This document shows positions 1 through 8,226 of a stretch of DNA of 64,000 nucleotides, piece by piece. The translations under genes and the position numbers were made by a program. The stretch's first letter is position 1, and each line of letters begins with the position of its first letter. The notes under the pieces are model-generated. The model ran no database searches. It was not told where the DNA came from and saw only the letters and a program-made list of their open reading frames with translations. Source of the DNA: CAYMCQ01 sp964389025 (lineage in GTDB: Bacteria; Verrucomicrobiota; Verrucomicrobiia; Limisphaerales; CAYMCQ01); assembly GCA_964389025.1 (NCBI GenBank), contig CAYMCQ010000002.1, positions 1 through 64,000 of the forward strand, read 5' to 3'.

Positions 1-113
1 CGCGCTCTCCCATCTCTGGCTTTTTCGCTTCTCCTAAAAACCGGGGAAAGTCCAAGTTTGAAATACTTGTGGACAGCGGCCAAGTAGGGTCTTACAAACA
101 ACCAACTCAAATT

Positions 114-1562
114 ATGGCTCGGCTCGTCGTCAATCCGGGAACGCCTCAAGCATGGGAAATCGCGCTAAAGCCGGGTGCGAATTCGATTGGCCGGGGAGAC
201 CACAACGACTTCAAAATCCCCGACGGCTCGGTTTCCAGTTCGCACTGCCATGTTTTCGTCGAGGATGGCGCAGTCAGAATCAAAGACCTTGGATCAACAA
301 ACGGCACGCGCATCGAACAATCGCCGGTAACGGAAACCATTTTGCAGCACGGCCAACGAATCCATCTTGGCTCCGTGGAGTTGCTGTTGGAAATGGACGC
401 GCCGCAGCCACAGCAACAGGCGCAAGTTGTGCAGCTCTCGCCGATAGCCGAAGGTTCTGTCACCACGCTGGTCACTCCCCAGCCGATTACCGCCACCCCG
501 CCTGCGCCACGTTTGCAAATTTCAAAGCCAGCCGCGGCAACTTCCGGTGCGCAGGCTGCCTCACGACTTCAAATCTCAAAACCCGCTGCCGTCACAGCAG
601 AAGAAATTGTTCCCGAGACGACGGCTTTTGAGCCGCCTCCGATTGCCACGGCGATGCTCCTGAAATCGGCGGTTTGCAAATACCACCCAAAATCGCCCGC
701 GCGATGGATGTGCACAAAGTGTCATAAAACATTTTGCGATCTTTGTGTCAGCACACGGGCCAGCGCGACGGGCAACGTCCACATTTGCCGTTCCTGCGGC
801 GGAGCATGCACCCCGCTGCATGTGACGATCGAACTCCCCAAGGAGCGAAGTTTCTGGAAGGAAATTCCGAGATCATTCGTCTACCCGTTTCGCGGAAGCG
901 GCGTCCTGGTCCTGGTCGTCTCGACTATTCTCTTCGCGGCACTGGACTTCATGGCGCGCGGCATCCTGTCAATCCTGATGAAAATTGTGGTGCTCGGCTA
1001 CCTGTATTCCTACGTCCAAAACATCATTCATTCGACCGCAGCCGAAGAAGACGAAATGCCGCAGTTGCCGGACATGGACGACGTGTTTGGAGGATTTTTC
1101 CGCCTTGTTGGCACGGCGTTGGTGTGCTTTGGTCCGGCACTTGTGCTTGCCTATTTCGCGATTTGGCAGGAACAGCCGATGGCGGCGATCGCAATGATCC
1201 CGGCAATCATTCTCGGCTGTTTCTACTTCCCAATGGCGTTTCTGGCCGTTGCAATGAAGGATTCCGTCTTCGCCGCAAATCCTCTTGTAGTCATTCCGTC
1301 CATCGCGCGGGTTCCGCTCGAATATTTTGTCACCGCGATCTTGCTCGCGGGCGTTTTTGGCATGCGCTGGCTCGGCGACGTTATTGTCGCGATTCTGGCG
1401 ACGCGCACTTTTATGACGCGTTCCATCGCAGAGCTGCTGATGATCTTTGGCCTGCGCATGGTGTGGGCGTTCATCAGTCTCTACTTGTTGACAGTGAACA
1501 TGCGAATCCTGGGCATCCTTTACCTGACGAAAAAACACAAGCTTGGCTGGTTCAACCATTGA
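114..1562 (+). CDS. FHA domain / zinc-ribbon / multi-pass membrane protein
   Basis: The N-terminal ~95 residues form a forkhead-associated domain, with the typical GRGDHNDFKIPDGSVSSSHC and DLGSTNGT motifs, which binds phosphothreonine peptides. A Pro/Ala/Gln-rich linker follows. Next comes a B-box-like zinc region around residues 190-235 with paired Cys (CTKC, CDLC, CRSCGGAC), and then about six hydrophobic segments to the C-terminus, resembling Yip1/DUF4013-type membrane domains. The protein probably receives a Ser/Thr kinase signal at the inner membrane; no kinase is visible nearby. I chose the ATG at 114, just before the FHA fold; a GTG at 69 would add 15 residues of no recognisable character. 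The domain calls are firm, the role is inferred. Confidence 0.8.
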   Translation: MARLVVNPGTPQAWEIALKPGANSIGRGDHNDFKIPDGSVSSSHCHVFVEDGAVRIKDLGSTNGTRIEQSPVTETILQHGQRIHLGSVELLLEMDAPQPQQQAQVVQLSPIAEGSVTTLVTPQPITATPPAPRLQISKPAAATSGAQAASRLQISKPAAVTAEEIVPETTAFEPPPIATAMLLKSAVCKYHPKSPARWMCTKCHKTFCDLCVSTRASATGNVHICRSCGGACTPLHVTIELPKERSFWKEIPRSFVYPFRGSGVLVLVVSTILFAALDFMARGILSILMKIVVLGYLYSYVQNIIHSTAAEEDEMPQLPDMDDVFGGFFRLVGTALVCFGPALVLAYFAIWQEQPMAAIAMIPAIILGCFYFPMAFLAVAMKDSVFAANPLVVIPSIARVPLEYFVTAILLAGVFGMRWLGDVIVAILATRTFMTRSIAELLMIFGLRMVWAFISLYLLTVNMRILGILYLTKKHKLGWFNH

Positions 1563-1565
1563 CGA

Positions 1566-2678
1566 TTACGGTTTTTTCTTGTCGAACGACGGCAGCTCAA
1601 CGAAGCCTGACTTGCGCTTGAGTTTTTTCCATTTGCTGTCCAGACGCGAAATCCGTTTGTCCAACGCAGGATGGCTGCTGAACGCATTTGGCACAATGTC
1701 CGCGCCTTTTTGCTTCGCCTCATACGCTCTCAGCTTCTGGAACATGTCCGTCATGCCGCGCGGATCCACGTTTGCTTTCACAAGATAATCCCAGCCCACA
1801 TCGTCGGCCTCCATTTCATACTTCTGGGAAAAACTTTGTCCGATCAGCAACGCTGAACTGCCGGCTACAGCGTCAGAAACGCCGCGGCTTCGGCTGAAAA
1901 ACATCTGGCAAATCAAAAACGGCCCGGTCGCCGAAATCGCCATGCGAAAACCGTGTTTCTCGTTCACGTGCGCAATCTCGTGGGCAAAAACGCCGAGCAA
2001 CTCTTCCGGGCGTTCAGCCATCGAAAGCAAGCCTGTTGTCGCAACGACGTGTCCGCCTGGCAAAGCAAACGCATTCGGATCTTCATCTTCGATGATGTGA
2101 AACTGATACGCCTCCTTGCCTGTCGGCAATACTTTCAGAAGCGGCGCGGCGATTGTGGCAAGTCGTTCTTCACGATTCGTGTCGTTGAGCAAAGCCGCCT
2201 GCGATTCGATCTCCGCCAAAAGTTCGCTGCCAAATTGTTCTTCGAATTCCGGAGACACCTTGGAAGCAAGCGAACGAACCATCATTCCGGTCCCGAGCAT
2301 TCCCGCCCACGCAACCAGCGCGCACACCGCAAGCGCGCCCACGACGAATTTGATCCGTCGAGAGGTTTCGTTTCGGCTCAATCGCGCGTTCAACTGCTCG
2401 CGTATCTCTTGCGCTTCGGGCACAAACCGACAATTCAAAATCGTCCCTGGATCAGTGATGATTTTCAGGCCAGGCTGTTCTGGATCCGCAAGGAACAACC
2501 GGTCATCGTTGCCTTTTCCCAATTCGGGTTTGAGCCGCACCATCGGAATCTGCAGGAGGCAGTCGCTAGATTCGAAGTGTAAGGTGGAGTCGGCAAAAAA
2601 AATCTGCCCCTCAACGACTTCGTTGCCGAGGTCCGGGTGAAACGCGTGCGCCTTGAAGGTGTAATGTGCCTTGCTCAC
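1566..2678 (-). CDS. M48 family zinc metallopeptidase
   Basis: Membrane-anchored M48 (HtpX/Oma1-like) protease. The zinc motif HEIAH lies near residue 233 in the context GVFAHEIAHVNEKHG, and a later E-x-E-A-D-D segment (KYEMEADDVGWDYL) supplies the third ligand. One transmembrane helix at about residues 110-132 separates an N-terminal soluble domain from the protease. It probably degrades or processes membrane or periplasmic proteins. The reading frame is open to 2852, but residues upstream of 2678 look like translated repeat DNA and the recognisable domain starts about here, so I prefer the GTG at 2678. Convergent with the FHA gene, with a gap of only 3 bases. Confidence 0.82.
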   Translation of the reverse strand: MSKAHYTFKAHAFHPDLGNEVVEGQIFFADSTLHFESSDCLLQIPMVRLKPELGKGNDDRLFLADPEQPGLKIITDPGTILNCRFVPEAQEIREQLNARLSRNETSRRIKFVVGALAVCALVAWAGMLGTGMMVRSLASKVSPEFEEQFGSELLAEIESQAALLNDTNREERLATIAAPLLKVLPTGKEAYQFHIIEDEDPNAFALPGGHVVATTGLLSMAERPEELLGVFAHEIAHVNEKHGFRMAISATGPFLICQMFFSRSRGVSDAVAGSSALLIGQSFSQKYEMEADDVGWDYLVKANVDPRGMTDMFQKLRAYEAKQKGADIVPNAFSSHPALDKRISRLDSKWKKLKRKSGFVELPSFDKKKP

Positions 2679-2880
2679 GTATTTCGAAAATAGCTGTTCA
2701 AACCCGCAGCGACGAGCTTTAAATATCCCGAGCCAATTTGCAGCTTGAAGGCTCCATGTCTCTGCGGCAAATTCTTTGCGCCAGGGCCCATGGAATGCGG
2801 ACTTACGAACCCCGCCAGGGCAGGAATGCAGCAACGGCAGTTTGCTCCGCATCCGCCGTGGTCACCCTGGCCTTTTCAAT

Positions 2881-2956
2881 GCAAAAGGTAAAAGGAAAAA
2901 AAGGGAACATTGTCGTCCGAGTTTTACCTTTTTACTTTTGCCCTTTTACTTTTTAA
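2881..2956. repeat. imperfect palindromic repeat, AAAAGGTAAAAGG type
   Basis: The left arm (2881-2904) is built from AAAAGGTAAAAGG-like words. The right arm (2922-2956) carries the complement (TTTTACCTTTTTACTTTTGC and CCCTTTTACTTTTTAA). It lies just upstream of dnaX, so the 18-residue N-terminal extension open in the dnaX frame is translated repeat, not protein. Confidence 0.7.
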
Positions 2957-2963
2957 TCCCCTC

Positions 2964-4700
2964 GTGGCCTATCAAGTCATCGCTCGCAAATATCGCCCGC
3001 AACGTTTCGAAGACGTCGTCGGGCAGGAGCACGTCACGCAAACACTCGCCAACGCCATCGAGCAGAAGCGGCTCGCGCACGCCTACATTTTTTCCGGCCC
3101 GCGCGGCACGGGCAAGACGACCATCGCCAGAATTTTCGCCAAGTGTCTGAACGCGACGGGCGGCCCGACGGTGAAATTTTCCGACGACGATTCGAAGGCG
3201 CAAGAAATCACGGAGGGCCGTTCGATTGACGTGCTGGAAATTGACGGCGCAAGCAACAACGGCGTCGAGCAGGTGCGCGAACTGCGCGAGACCGTCAAAT
3301 ACATGCCGGCGTCGTCGAAGTTCAAGATTTTCATCATTGACGAAGTCCACATGCTCTCGACGGCGGCGTTCAACGCTCTCCTGAAAACACTCGAAGAGCC
3401 GCCCGAGCACGTGAAGTTCATGTTCGCGACGACGGAGCCTGAAAAAGTTCTGCCCACGATTCTTTCGCGCTGCCAGCGGTTTGATTTGCGGCGGATTCCC
3501 GCCGCGCTCATCGTCAAACACCTCGGCGAAATCTCGGCGAAAGAGAAAGTCAAAGTGGACGACCTCGCGCTTTACGCCATCGCCCGTGGCGCGGAAGGCT
3601 GTATGCGCGACGCCGAGTCCACGCTCGATCAGCTCATAAGTTTTTGCGGCGAAAAAATCGAGGAGGCTGACGTGCTCTCAATGTTTGGGCTGACCGCGCA
3701 TGGACAAATTCTCGAACTGTCCCGCGCTGTTCTCGACGGCGAAATTGAAACTGCGCTCCGTCAATTGAACGAACTCGTCAAGCACGGAAAAGATTTGGGG
3801 CGGTTGCTTTCCGATTTGCTGAATCATTTTCGCAACCTGCTTATCTATCAGGTTTCGAAGGGCGATTTGAAATTGCTGGAAGTTTCCGAGCCGGAAGCCG
3901 CGTCTTTGAAGGAGCAGTCCGCGAAAGTCGGCGCCGAACCGCTCACGCGCATCATGGAAGTGCTGGCCGACTACGAAAGCCGCCTGCGCGATGCCGCGTC
4001 GAAAAAGATTTTGGTCGAAGTCGCATTGCTCAACGCCATTCAAGCCAAGCAAGCCGTCAGCATTGATTCCGTTTTGAAACAGTTGAACGAGTTGCGCAGC
4101 AGCCAAAGTAGCGCAGGCTTCCAGCCTGCGCCGCCTGCAACGCGCACGCAACACACCGCGCCTCCAACTCACGCTGCGTCGATTCACTACCCGCAGGCAA
4201 AAGCTGAAAATCCCGCGCCGGCATTGGCCGAAAACGCATCCGACCTCGAACAGCTTTGGGCGCGCCTGCTCGAAGCCATTGGGCGCGTCAGCCCATTCAC
4301 GCGGACATATTTGCTCGAGGCGCATCCCGTTTCGCTCGACAAAAATATTTTCACAATCGGTTTCGACCCGGAATTTCAGGATCACATCGGCCTCGTGGAC
4401 AATTCGCGAAATCACACACTCATTCAAACGAAACTGCACGAACTGGGTCACTCGAACGTGCAAATCAAATTCGTGAAAGCCGACGCGCCGGTTGGCCGCG
4501 TGAAACCGACTTTGCAGTCCATTCAACCTGCTTCACAGCCAGCGGCTCAAGCGACAGCGAAAGCGACAACCGGTTCGGCTTCGTCCCCGAAAGAGCAACC
4601 GTCGCCGACGACGTTCAACAAAGAGGATTTCAAAAACGATCCATTGATCCAAAAGGCACTGGAGATTTTCAAGGGGCAGATTGTGGATGTCCGTTCCTGA
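2964..4700 (+). CDS. dnaX: DNA polymerase III subunit gamma/tau
   Basis: Clamp-loader ATPase of the replisome. Signature features in order are YRPQRFEDVVGQEHV, the Walker A GPRGTGKTT, the DEVHML Walker B, sensor/SRC region TILSRCQRFDLRR, the lid and collar domains, and a Pro/Ala/Gln-rich linker before a C-terminal tau-like domain. The Cys4 zinc module usually found after Walker A is absent: between AKCLNATGGPT and EGRSIDVLEIDGASN there is an acidic loop with no Cys. A repeat element lies in frame in the linker at 4107-4129. The GTG start at 2964 (VAYQVIARKYRP) fits the family; the upstream extension is repeat DNA. Followed by ybaB and recR, a classic arrangement. Confidence 0.95.
   Translation: MAYQVIARKYRPQRFEDVVGQEHVTQTLANAIEQKRLAHAYIFSGPRGTGKTTIARIFAKCLNATGGPTVKFSDDDSKAQEITEGRSIDVLEIDGASNNGVEQVRELRETVKYMPASSKFKIFIIDEVHMLSTAAFNALLKTLEEPPEHVKFMFATTEPEKVLPTILSRCQRFDLRRIPAALIVKHLGEISAKEKVKVDDLALYAIARGAEGCMRDAESTLDQLISFCGEKIEEADVLSMFGLTAHGQILELSRAVLDGEIETALRQLNELVKHGKDLGRLLSDLLNHFRNLLIYQVSKGDLKLLEVSEPEAASLKEQSAKVGAEPLTRIMEVLADYESRLRDAASKKILVEVALLNAIQAKQAVSIDSVLKQLNELRSSQSSAGFQPAPPATRTQHTAPPTHAASIHYPQAKAENPAPALAENASDLEQLWARLLEAIGRVSPFTRTYLLEAHPVSLDKNIFTIGFDPEFQDHIGLVDNSRNHTLIQTKLHELGHSNVQIKFVKADAPVGRVKPTLQSIQPASQPAAQATAKATTGSASSPKEQPSPTTFNKEDFKNDPLIQKALEIFKGQIVDVRS
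4107..4129. repeat. palindromic repeat inside dnaX
   Basis: The perfect palindrome GCAGGCTTCCAGCCTGC, preceded by AGTAGC, sits in frame in the low-complexity linker of dnaX and encodes SSAGFQPA. A diverged copy lies in intergenic DNA at 10307-10331, so this is a dispersed repeat that has entered a coding gene without breaking it. Confidence 0.7.
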
Positions 4701-4739
4701 CGAATCCAAAATTCAAAATCGCAAATCAAAAATTGACGT

Positions 4740-5051
4740 ATGTCCAGCATCGGCAAACTCATGAAACAAGCTGCGCGAATGCAGCAGCAGATGGAAACCG
4801 TCCAGGCCGCGCTCGCCGCGCGAACGGTCGAAGCCACAAGCGGCGGCGGCGCAGTCAAAGTCACCGCGAAATGCGACGGCTCCATCGCCGCAATTAAAAT
4901 TGATCCGCAGGCGCTGAATCCCAGCGACGCGCAATTGCTCGAAGATATGATTTTGACGGCGGCGAACCAGGCGCTTAACCAGGCGAAAGAAATTTCCAAC
5001 ACCGAAATGGGCAAGATCACGGCTGGAATGAGTTTGCCGGGCTTGATGTAG
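4740..5051 (+). CDS. ybaB: YbaB/EbfC family nucleoid-associated protein
   Basis: Small DNA-binding protein of 103 aa, the usual family length. It has the N-terminal helix rich in Met/Gln (KLMKQAARMQQQMETVQ), the central sheet with GGGAVKVTAKCDGSIAAIKIDPQAL, and the C-terminal helix with AANQALNQAKEISNTEMGKIT and a Gly-Leu end. YbaB binds DNA as a dimer and is usually encoded between dnaX and recR, exactly as here. The start lies 39 bases after the dnaX stop. Confidence 0.93.
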   Translation: MSSIGKLMKQAARMQQQMETVQAALAARTVEATSGGGAVKVTAKCDGSIAAIKIDPQALNPSDAQLLEDMILTAANQALNQAKEISNTEMGKITAGMSLPGLM

Positions 5052-5058
5052 TTTTTAG

Positions 5059-5120
5059 TCGTCCTCCTCCTCGTCCTCGTTCTCGAAAAGAAAACCGAGG
5101 ACGAAGGACGAGGACGAGAA
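5059..5120. repeat. imperfect palindrome of CGAGGACGA words
   Basis: The left arm (from 5059) repeats TCGTCCTCCTCCTCGTCCTC and the right arm (about 5096-5119) repeats CGAGGACGAAGGACGAGGAC, separated by an AAAAGAAAA loop. It fills the ybaB-recR gap and would fold as a hairpin in the operon mRNA. Confidence 0.7.
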
Positions 5121-5126
5121 TGAAAG

Positions 5127-5729
5127 ATGAATCCTCTCCCTGAACCGATTATTTCCCTGATTGCCGCGCTCAACAAACTGCCCGGCATCGGCCCGCGTTC
5201 CGCGGAGCGAATTGCGTTGCATCTTGTCCAGAGCGAGGCTGCATCAGTCCAACAACTCGCGCAGACGCTCTTGACCGCGCGAGAGCGGATTCGCCTTTGC
5301 GAAACTTGCGGCTCTCTGACTGAAAAATCGCCTTGCGAAATTTGTTCCAGTCCGCGCCGCGACAGTTCGATGGTCTGTGTCATCGAACGGCCAACGGACA
5401 TCATCAGCCTTGAAAAGTCCGGCACGTTTCGCGGCAAATACCACGTTCTTGGCGGAAAAATTTCTCCACTCAACGGAGTTGAGCCGGAGGATTTGCGGAT
5501 TGGCGAACTGGAAAAACGTCTCAAGCACGAGCCAATCAAGGAAATCATCGTTGCCTTGAGCACGGACGTCGAAGGCGACGCAACGAGTTCATATCTCGCC
5601 AAACATCTCGCGCGGCCAGATTTGAAAATCACCCGCATCGCCCACGGATTGCCTGCGGGAAGCGGGCTGGAGTTTGCGGATGAACTGACTTTGACCCACG
5701 CGCTTGAAGGGCGGCGCGAAATGCAGTGA
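5127..5729 (+). CDS. recR: recombination mediator protein RecR
   Basis: 200 aa, the family's usual size. RecR works with RecO/RecF to load RecA at gaps. Visible features are the helix-hairpin-helix KLPGIGPRSAERIALHL near residues 16-32, a Cys4 zinc finger (CETCGSL...CEICSS) near residues 57-72, the TOPRIM domain starting at MVCVIERPTDIISLEKSG, and the Walker-B-like C-terminus with GLPAGSGLEFADELTL. Downstream of ybaB; its last codons overlap the next start in an ATGA, so translation is probably coupled. Confidence 0.95.
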   Translation: MNPLPEPIISLIAALNKLPGIGPRSAERIALHLVQSEAASVQQLAQTLLTARERIRLCETCGSLTEKSPCEICSSPRRDSSMVCVIERPTDIISLEKSGTFRGKYHVLGGKISPLNGVEPEDLRIGELEKRLKHEPIKEIIVALSTDVEGDATSSYLAKHLARPDLKITRIAHGLPAGSGLEFADELTLTHALEGRREMQ

Positions 5730-6337
5730 TGCCAAAGCCATCTGTCATCGTTTTCGATCTTGGCAAAGTCCTTTTGGATTTTGATTACGGCATTGCCGCG
5801 CACCGCATCGCCGAGCGCTGCCATCTGTCCGTGGACGAAGTCCGCAAGCACCTCGACCACTCTCCGCTGCTCTGCCGGTTCGAGACAGGCTCGATGACGG
5901 TTGGTGAATTCTTCGCCGAGATCAGCGCGAAGACAAAATTTTCCGGATCACTATGCGAGTTCTCCGAATTCTTTGCCGACATTTTTTTTGCAATCGAACC
6001 GATGATCGAGCTGAACGAAAAACTTCGAGCGAAAGGTTTTCCGACCTGGATTTTTTCCAACACGAACACGCTGGCCATCGGACACATTCAAAAACGCTTT
6101 CCATTTTTCAAAACCTTCGACGGCTACGTTTTGTCCTACGAACACGGTGCAATGAAGCCTGATCCAAAAATCTACGAAGTCGTCGAGCGCAAAACCGGCA
6201 AGCAGGGCGCGGAAATTCTTTACCTTGATGACCGGCCTGAAAATGTCGAGGTGGGCGTGGCGCGCGGATGGCAGGTGATTCTTCAAGAATCGCCGGAAAA
6301 GACGCTGGCTGCGGTGGGGAAGCTTCACTTGTTGTAG
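5726..6337 (+). CDS. HAD-superfamily hydrolase, subfamily IA
   Basis: 203 aa. It shows all four HAD motifs: VFDLGKVLLDFD (motif I; the nucleophile is the Asp of FDLGKV, with the usual second Asp replaced by Gly-Lys), FSNTN (motif II), MKPDPKIYE (motif III Lys) and YLDDRPENVE (motif IV). The helical cap lies between motifs I and II. The D-x-G/N-x-V form resembles YihX-like sugar-phosphate phosphatases or haloacid dehalogenase relatives, which often have DxGxV/L; the substrate is unknown. It starts within the recR stop (ATGA), suggesting an operon with dnaX-ybaB-recR. Confidence 0.85.
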   Translation: MMPKPSVIVFDLGKVLLDFDYGIAAHRIAERCHLSVDEVRKHLDHSPLLCRFETGSMTVGEFFAEISAKTKFSGSLCEFSEFFADIFFAIEPMIELNEKLRAKGFPTWIFSNTNTLAIGHIQKRFPFFKTFDGYVLSYEHGAMKPDPKIYEVVERKTGKQGAEILYLDDRPENVEVGVARGWQVILQESPEKTLAAVGKLHLL

Positions 6338-6355
6338 CAGCCGAAGCGGACTGAA

Positions 6356-6485
6356 AAGCTCCAAGCACCAACATCCAACATTCAGAGAAGCACTAAACAT
6401 CAAATTTAATAACCGCTTCTGCGGGGAACATTGGAGCTTGGGATTTGGAACTTCTCTGGAGCTTGGAGCGTGGAATTTGGAGCTT
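6356..6485. repeat. imperfect palindrome of TTGGAGCTTGGA words
   Basis: The left arm begins AAGCTCCAAGCACCAACATC and runs through CAGAGAAGC. The right arm reads back as TTGGAACTTCTCTGGAGCTT and ends TTTGGAGCTT. Arms of about 40-50 bases pair imperfectly around a central AT-rich segment. It fills the gap between the HAD gene and the convergent gene at 6513. Confidence 0.65.
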
Positions 6486-6512
6486 CGAATCAGAGTTTCC
6501 TGACATCGTCTC

Positions 6513-7226
6513 CTACTTTTCGCCGAGAAGAAAATTCAAGGAGTAATCCGGGTCGCCAAGGGAAAAGAGCCGTTCCGAAATATCATTCAGTGCGCGGCGG
6601 GTCGTTTGGAAGCGCTCCGAAAGCGTGTCGAAGATTTCCGAAAGCGCGTAGCGTCGCGCGAGTTGATGGTCGCGAGCGACACGGAAATTCGACTGGCCAA
6701 GGCTCTCGTAATACCGCAGGTCTGGAAATCCGCGCGACTCGGCGCGAAAACGGATGCGCTCCGGGAAAACGCCGGACAAAAAAAGCGAATGATTTCCAAT
6801 GTGGACGCGGATGAAAAAGCTGGTGCGCTCATCAGCGGTCCGCAACGCGGCAAGCATTTCAAAAAAGTAATCGAGCGGACTCTGCTGGCCGGGAAGAACG
6901 CAGCGCGTGCGTTCTGTGCGCGCAAACTCCGCCAAAATTTCCGCCACGTAATCAGCTACGGCGCGGTCTTGAATGTCAGATTTCCTGAAAACGTTTCGCA
7001 CAAGAACGTAAAAATAAAAATGCGTGGAGACGCGCAGACAGCCGCGGCGTTCGAGCAACGCGTGGAAAAGCTCGTCGTCGTCGAGAATGATGTCGCGCGA
7101 GTCTTCATCGGCGAGAAGTTTGGTGAGACATTCCGCCGTGCCGATTTTTTTGCCGAGCACTGACAGGATGAAGTCAATGTCTTCGGCGGCAAATTGCACG
7201 CGGCAATTGGGTTGAATCATTTTCAT
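6513..7226 (-). CDS. uncharacterised protein, 237 aa
   Basis: I do not recognise a named domain. The protein is soluble, without signal peptide or membrane segment, and mostly helical in character. Notable segments are DEDSRDIILDDDELFHALLE and the aromatic-rich THFYFYVLVRNVF, with Arg- and Glu-rich helices in the C-terminal half. Coding is supported by full-length openness, codon use like its neighbours, and a convergent position relative to the HAD gene. It stands alone, divergent from the rhomboid gene. It is probably a lineage-specific conserved protein; function unknown. Confidence 0.65.
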   Translation of the reverse strand: MKMIQPNCRVQFAAEDIDFILSVLGKKIGTAECLTKLLADEDSRDIILDDDELFHALLERRGCLRVSTHFYFYVLVRNVFRKSDIQDRAVADYVAEILAEFARTERTRCVLPGQQSPLDYFFEMLAALRTADERTSFFIRVHIGNHSLFLSGVFPERIRFRAESRGFPDLRYYESLGQSNFRVARDHQLARRYALSEIFDTLSERFQTTRRALNDISERLFSLGDPDYSLNFLLGEK

Positions 7227-7324
7227 GGTCGCATTTTAAATGTCCATGCGGCATTCCGCGCCCTGCTGGCTTTAACATACAGCAGCCGTGACGCCAAAGA
7301 AAGCCGGTGCTATCGTCAGCGGCA

Positions 7325-8203
7325 ATGGTAAGCCAGCCCATCCGAATCCCCGTCCGGTCGCGCCGGCAGGCGATGGATTGGAGCCTCGTGCTCGTCAGTC
7401 AGGGGATTGAAACAACGATTGATCCGCCGACGAACGAACTGGGCTGGGGCCTGGTGATTCGACGGGAAGATCACCCGCGAGCGGTAGAAACGATTGAAAA
7501 ATATCGCGCCGAAAACCGCGGCTGGCACTGGTCTCAACAACGGATTGGACACGGATTGCTTTTCGACTGGACGAGCGCCGTTTGGATTTTGTTGCTGGCG
7601 TTTTGCTACTGGTTCAGTGTCGAGAACACGAACTTTCAGGACACCGGGATTTTCAGCAGCAGCGCATTCGCCGACGGCCAGTGGTGGCGGGCGTTCACCG
7701 CGATCATGCTGCATGAAGACTTGAAACATCTGGCAAGCAACTGTGCGTTCGGCCTGTTGCTCCTTGGCTTGACGATGGGTTTTTATGGAACGGGCATCGG
7801 ACTTCTCGCCGCGTTTCTGGCGGGCGCGGGTGGAAATCTTGTCGGTTTTTTTGTTTACGGTGAACCGCACTTCGGGCTAGGCGCGTCTGGAATGGCGCTG
7901 GGCAGCCTCGGCTTGCTTGCGGCGCAATGGTTCGTGCTGGCGCGAAAAAATCCGCGCGCCGGAAAATTGATTTTCGCGGGGATCTTCGGCGCGATTTGCC
8001 TGCTGGTCCTGTTTGGATTTTCGCCGGGGACGGATGTCATCGCCCACGTCGGCGGATTTTTCACCGGGCTTTTGCTCGGCTGCGGGCTGGCGTTCGTTCC
8101 AGCAAAGTGGCGGCGAAGCCCCGCGCTGAATCTGGCGGGCGGGCTTTTGCTGGCGGGATTGATCATCCTTTGCTGGGCGATGGCGATGCGCGCGGCGCAG
8201 TAA
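7325..8203 (+). CDS. rhomboid family intramembrane serine protease
   Basis: About 292 aa. The N-terminal cytoplasmic part (to about residue 80) looks like a small DUF2007-type domain. It is followed by six hydrophobic segments. The rhomboid marks are WWRAFTAIMLHEDLKHLASN (L1 loop and H-x3-N-like region), the nucleophile motif GLGASGMALG (GxSG) and the catalytic His in HVGGFFTGLLLG. It cleaves transmembrane substrates within the membrane. I chose the ATG at 7325; a GTG at 7307 is also possible. Runs in the same direction as the C39-like gene 23 bases downstream. Confidence 0.88.
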   Translation: MVSQPIRIPVRSRRQAMDWSLVLVSQGIETTIDPPTNELGWGLVIRREDHPRAVETIEKYRAENRGWHWSQQRIGHGLLFDWTSAVWILLLAFCYWFSVENTNFQDTGIFSSSAFADGQWWRAFTAIMLHEDLKHLASNCAFGLLLLGLTMGFYGTGIGLLAAFLAGAGGNLVGFFVYGEPHFGLGASGMALGSLGLLAAQWFVLARKNPRAGKLIFAGIFGAICLLVLFGFSPGTDVIAHVGGFFTGLLLGCGLAFVPAKWRRSPALNLAGGLLLAGLIILCWAMAMRAAQ

Positions 8204-8226
8204 TTTTACTCGTCGCCGCCCGCAAA

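Noticed and set aside
969..1559. Long minus-strand open frame opposite the FHA gene
   Set aside because: Shadow of the real gene: low-complexity basic protein with no domain, while the plus frame has FHA and zinc motifs.
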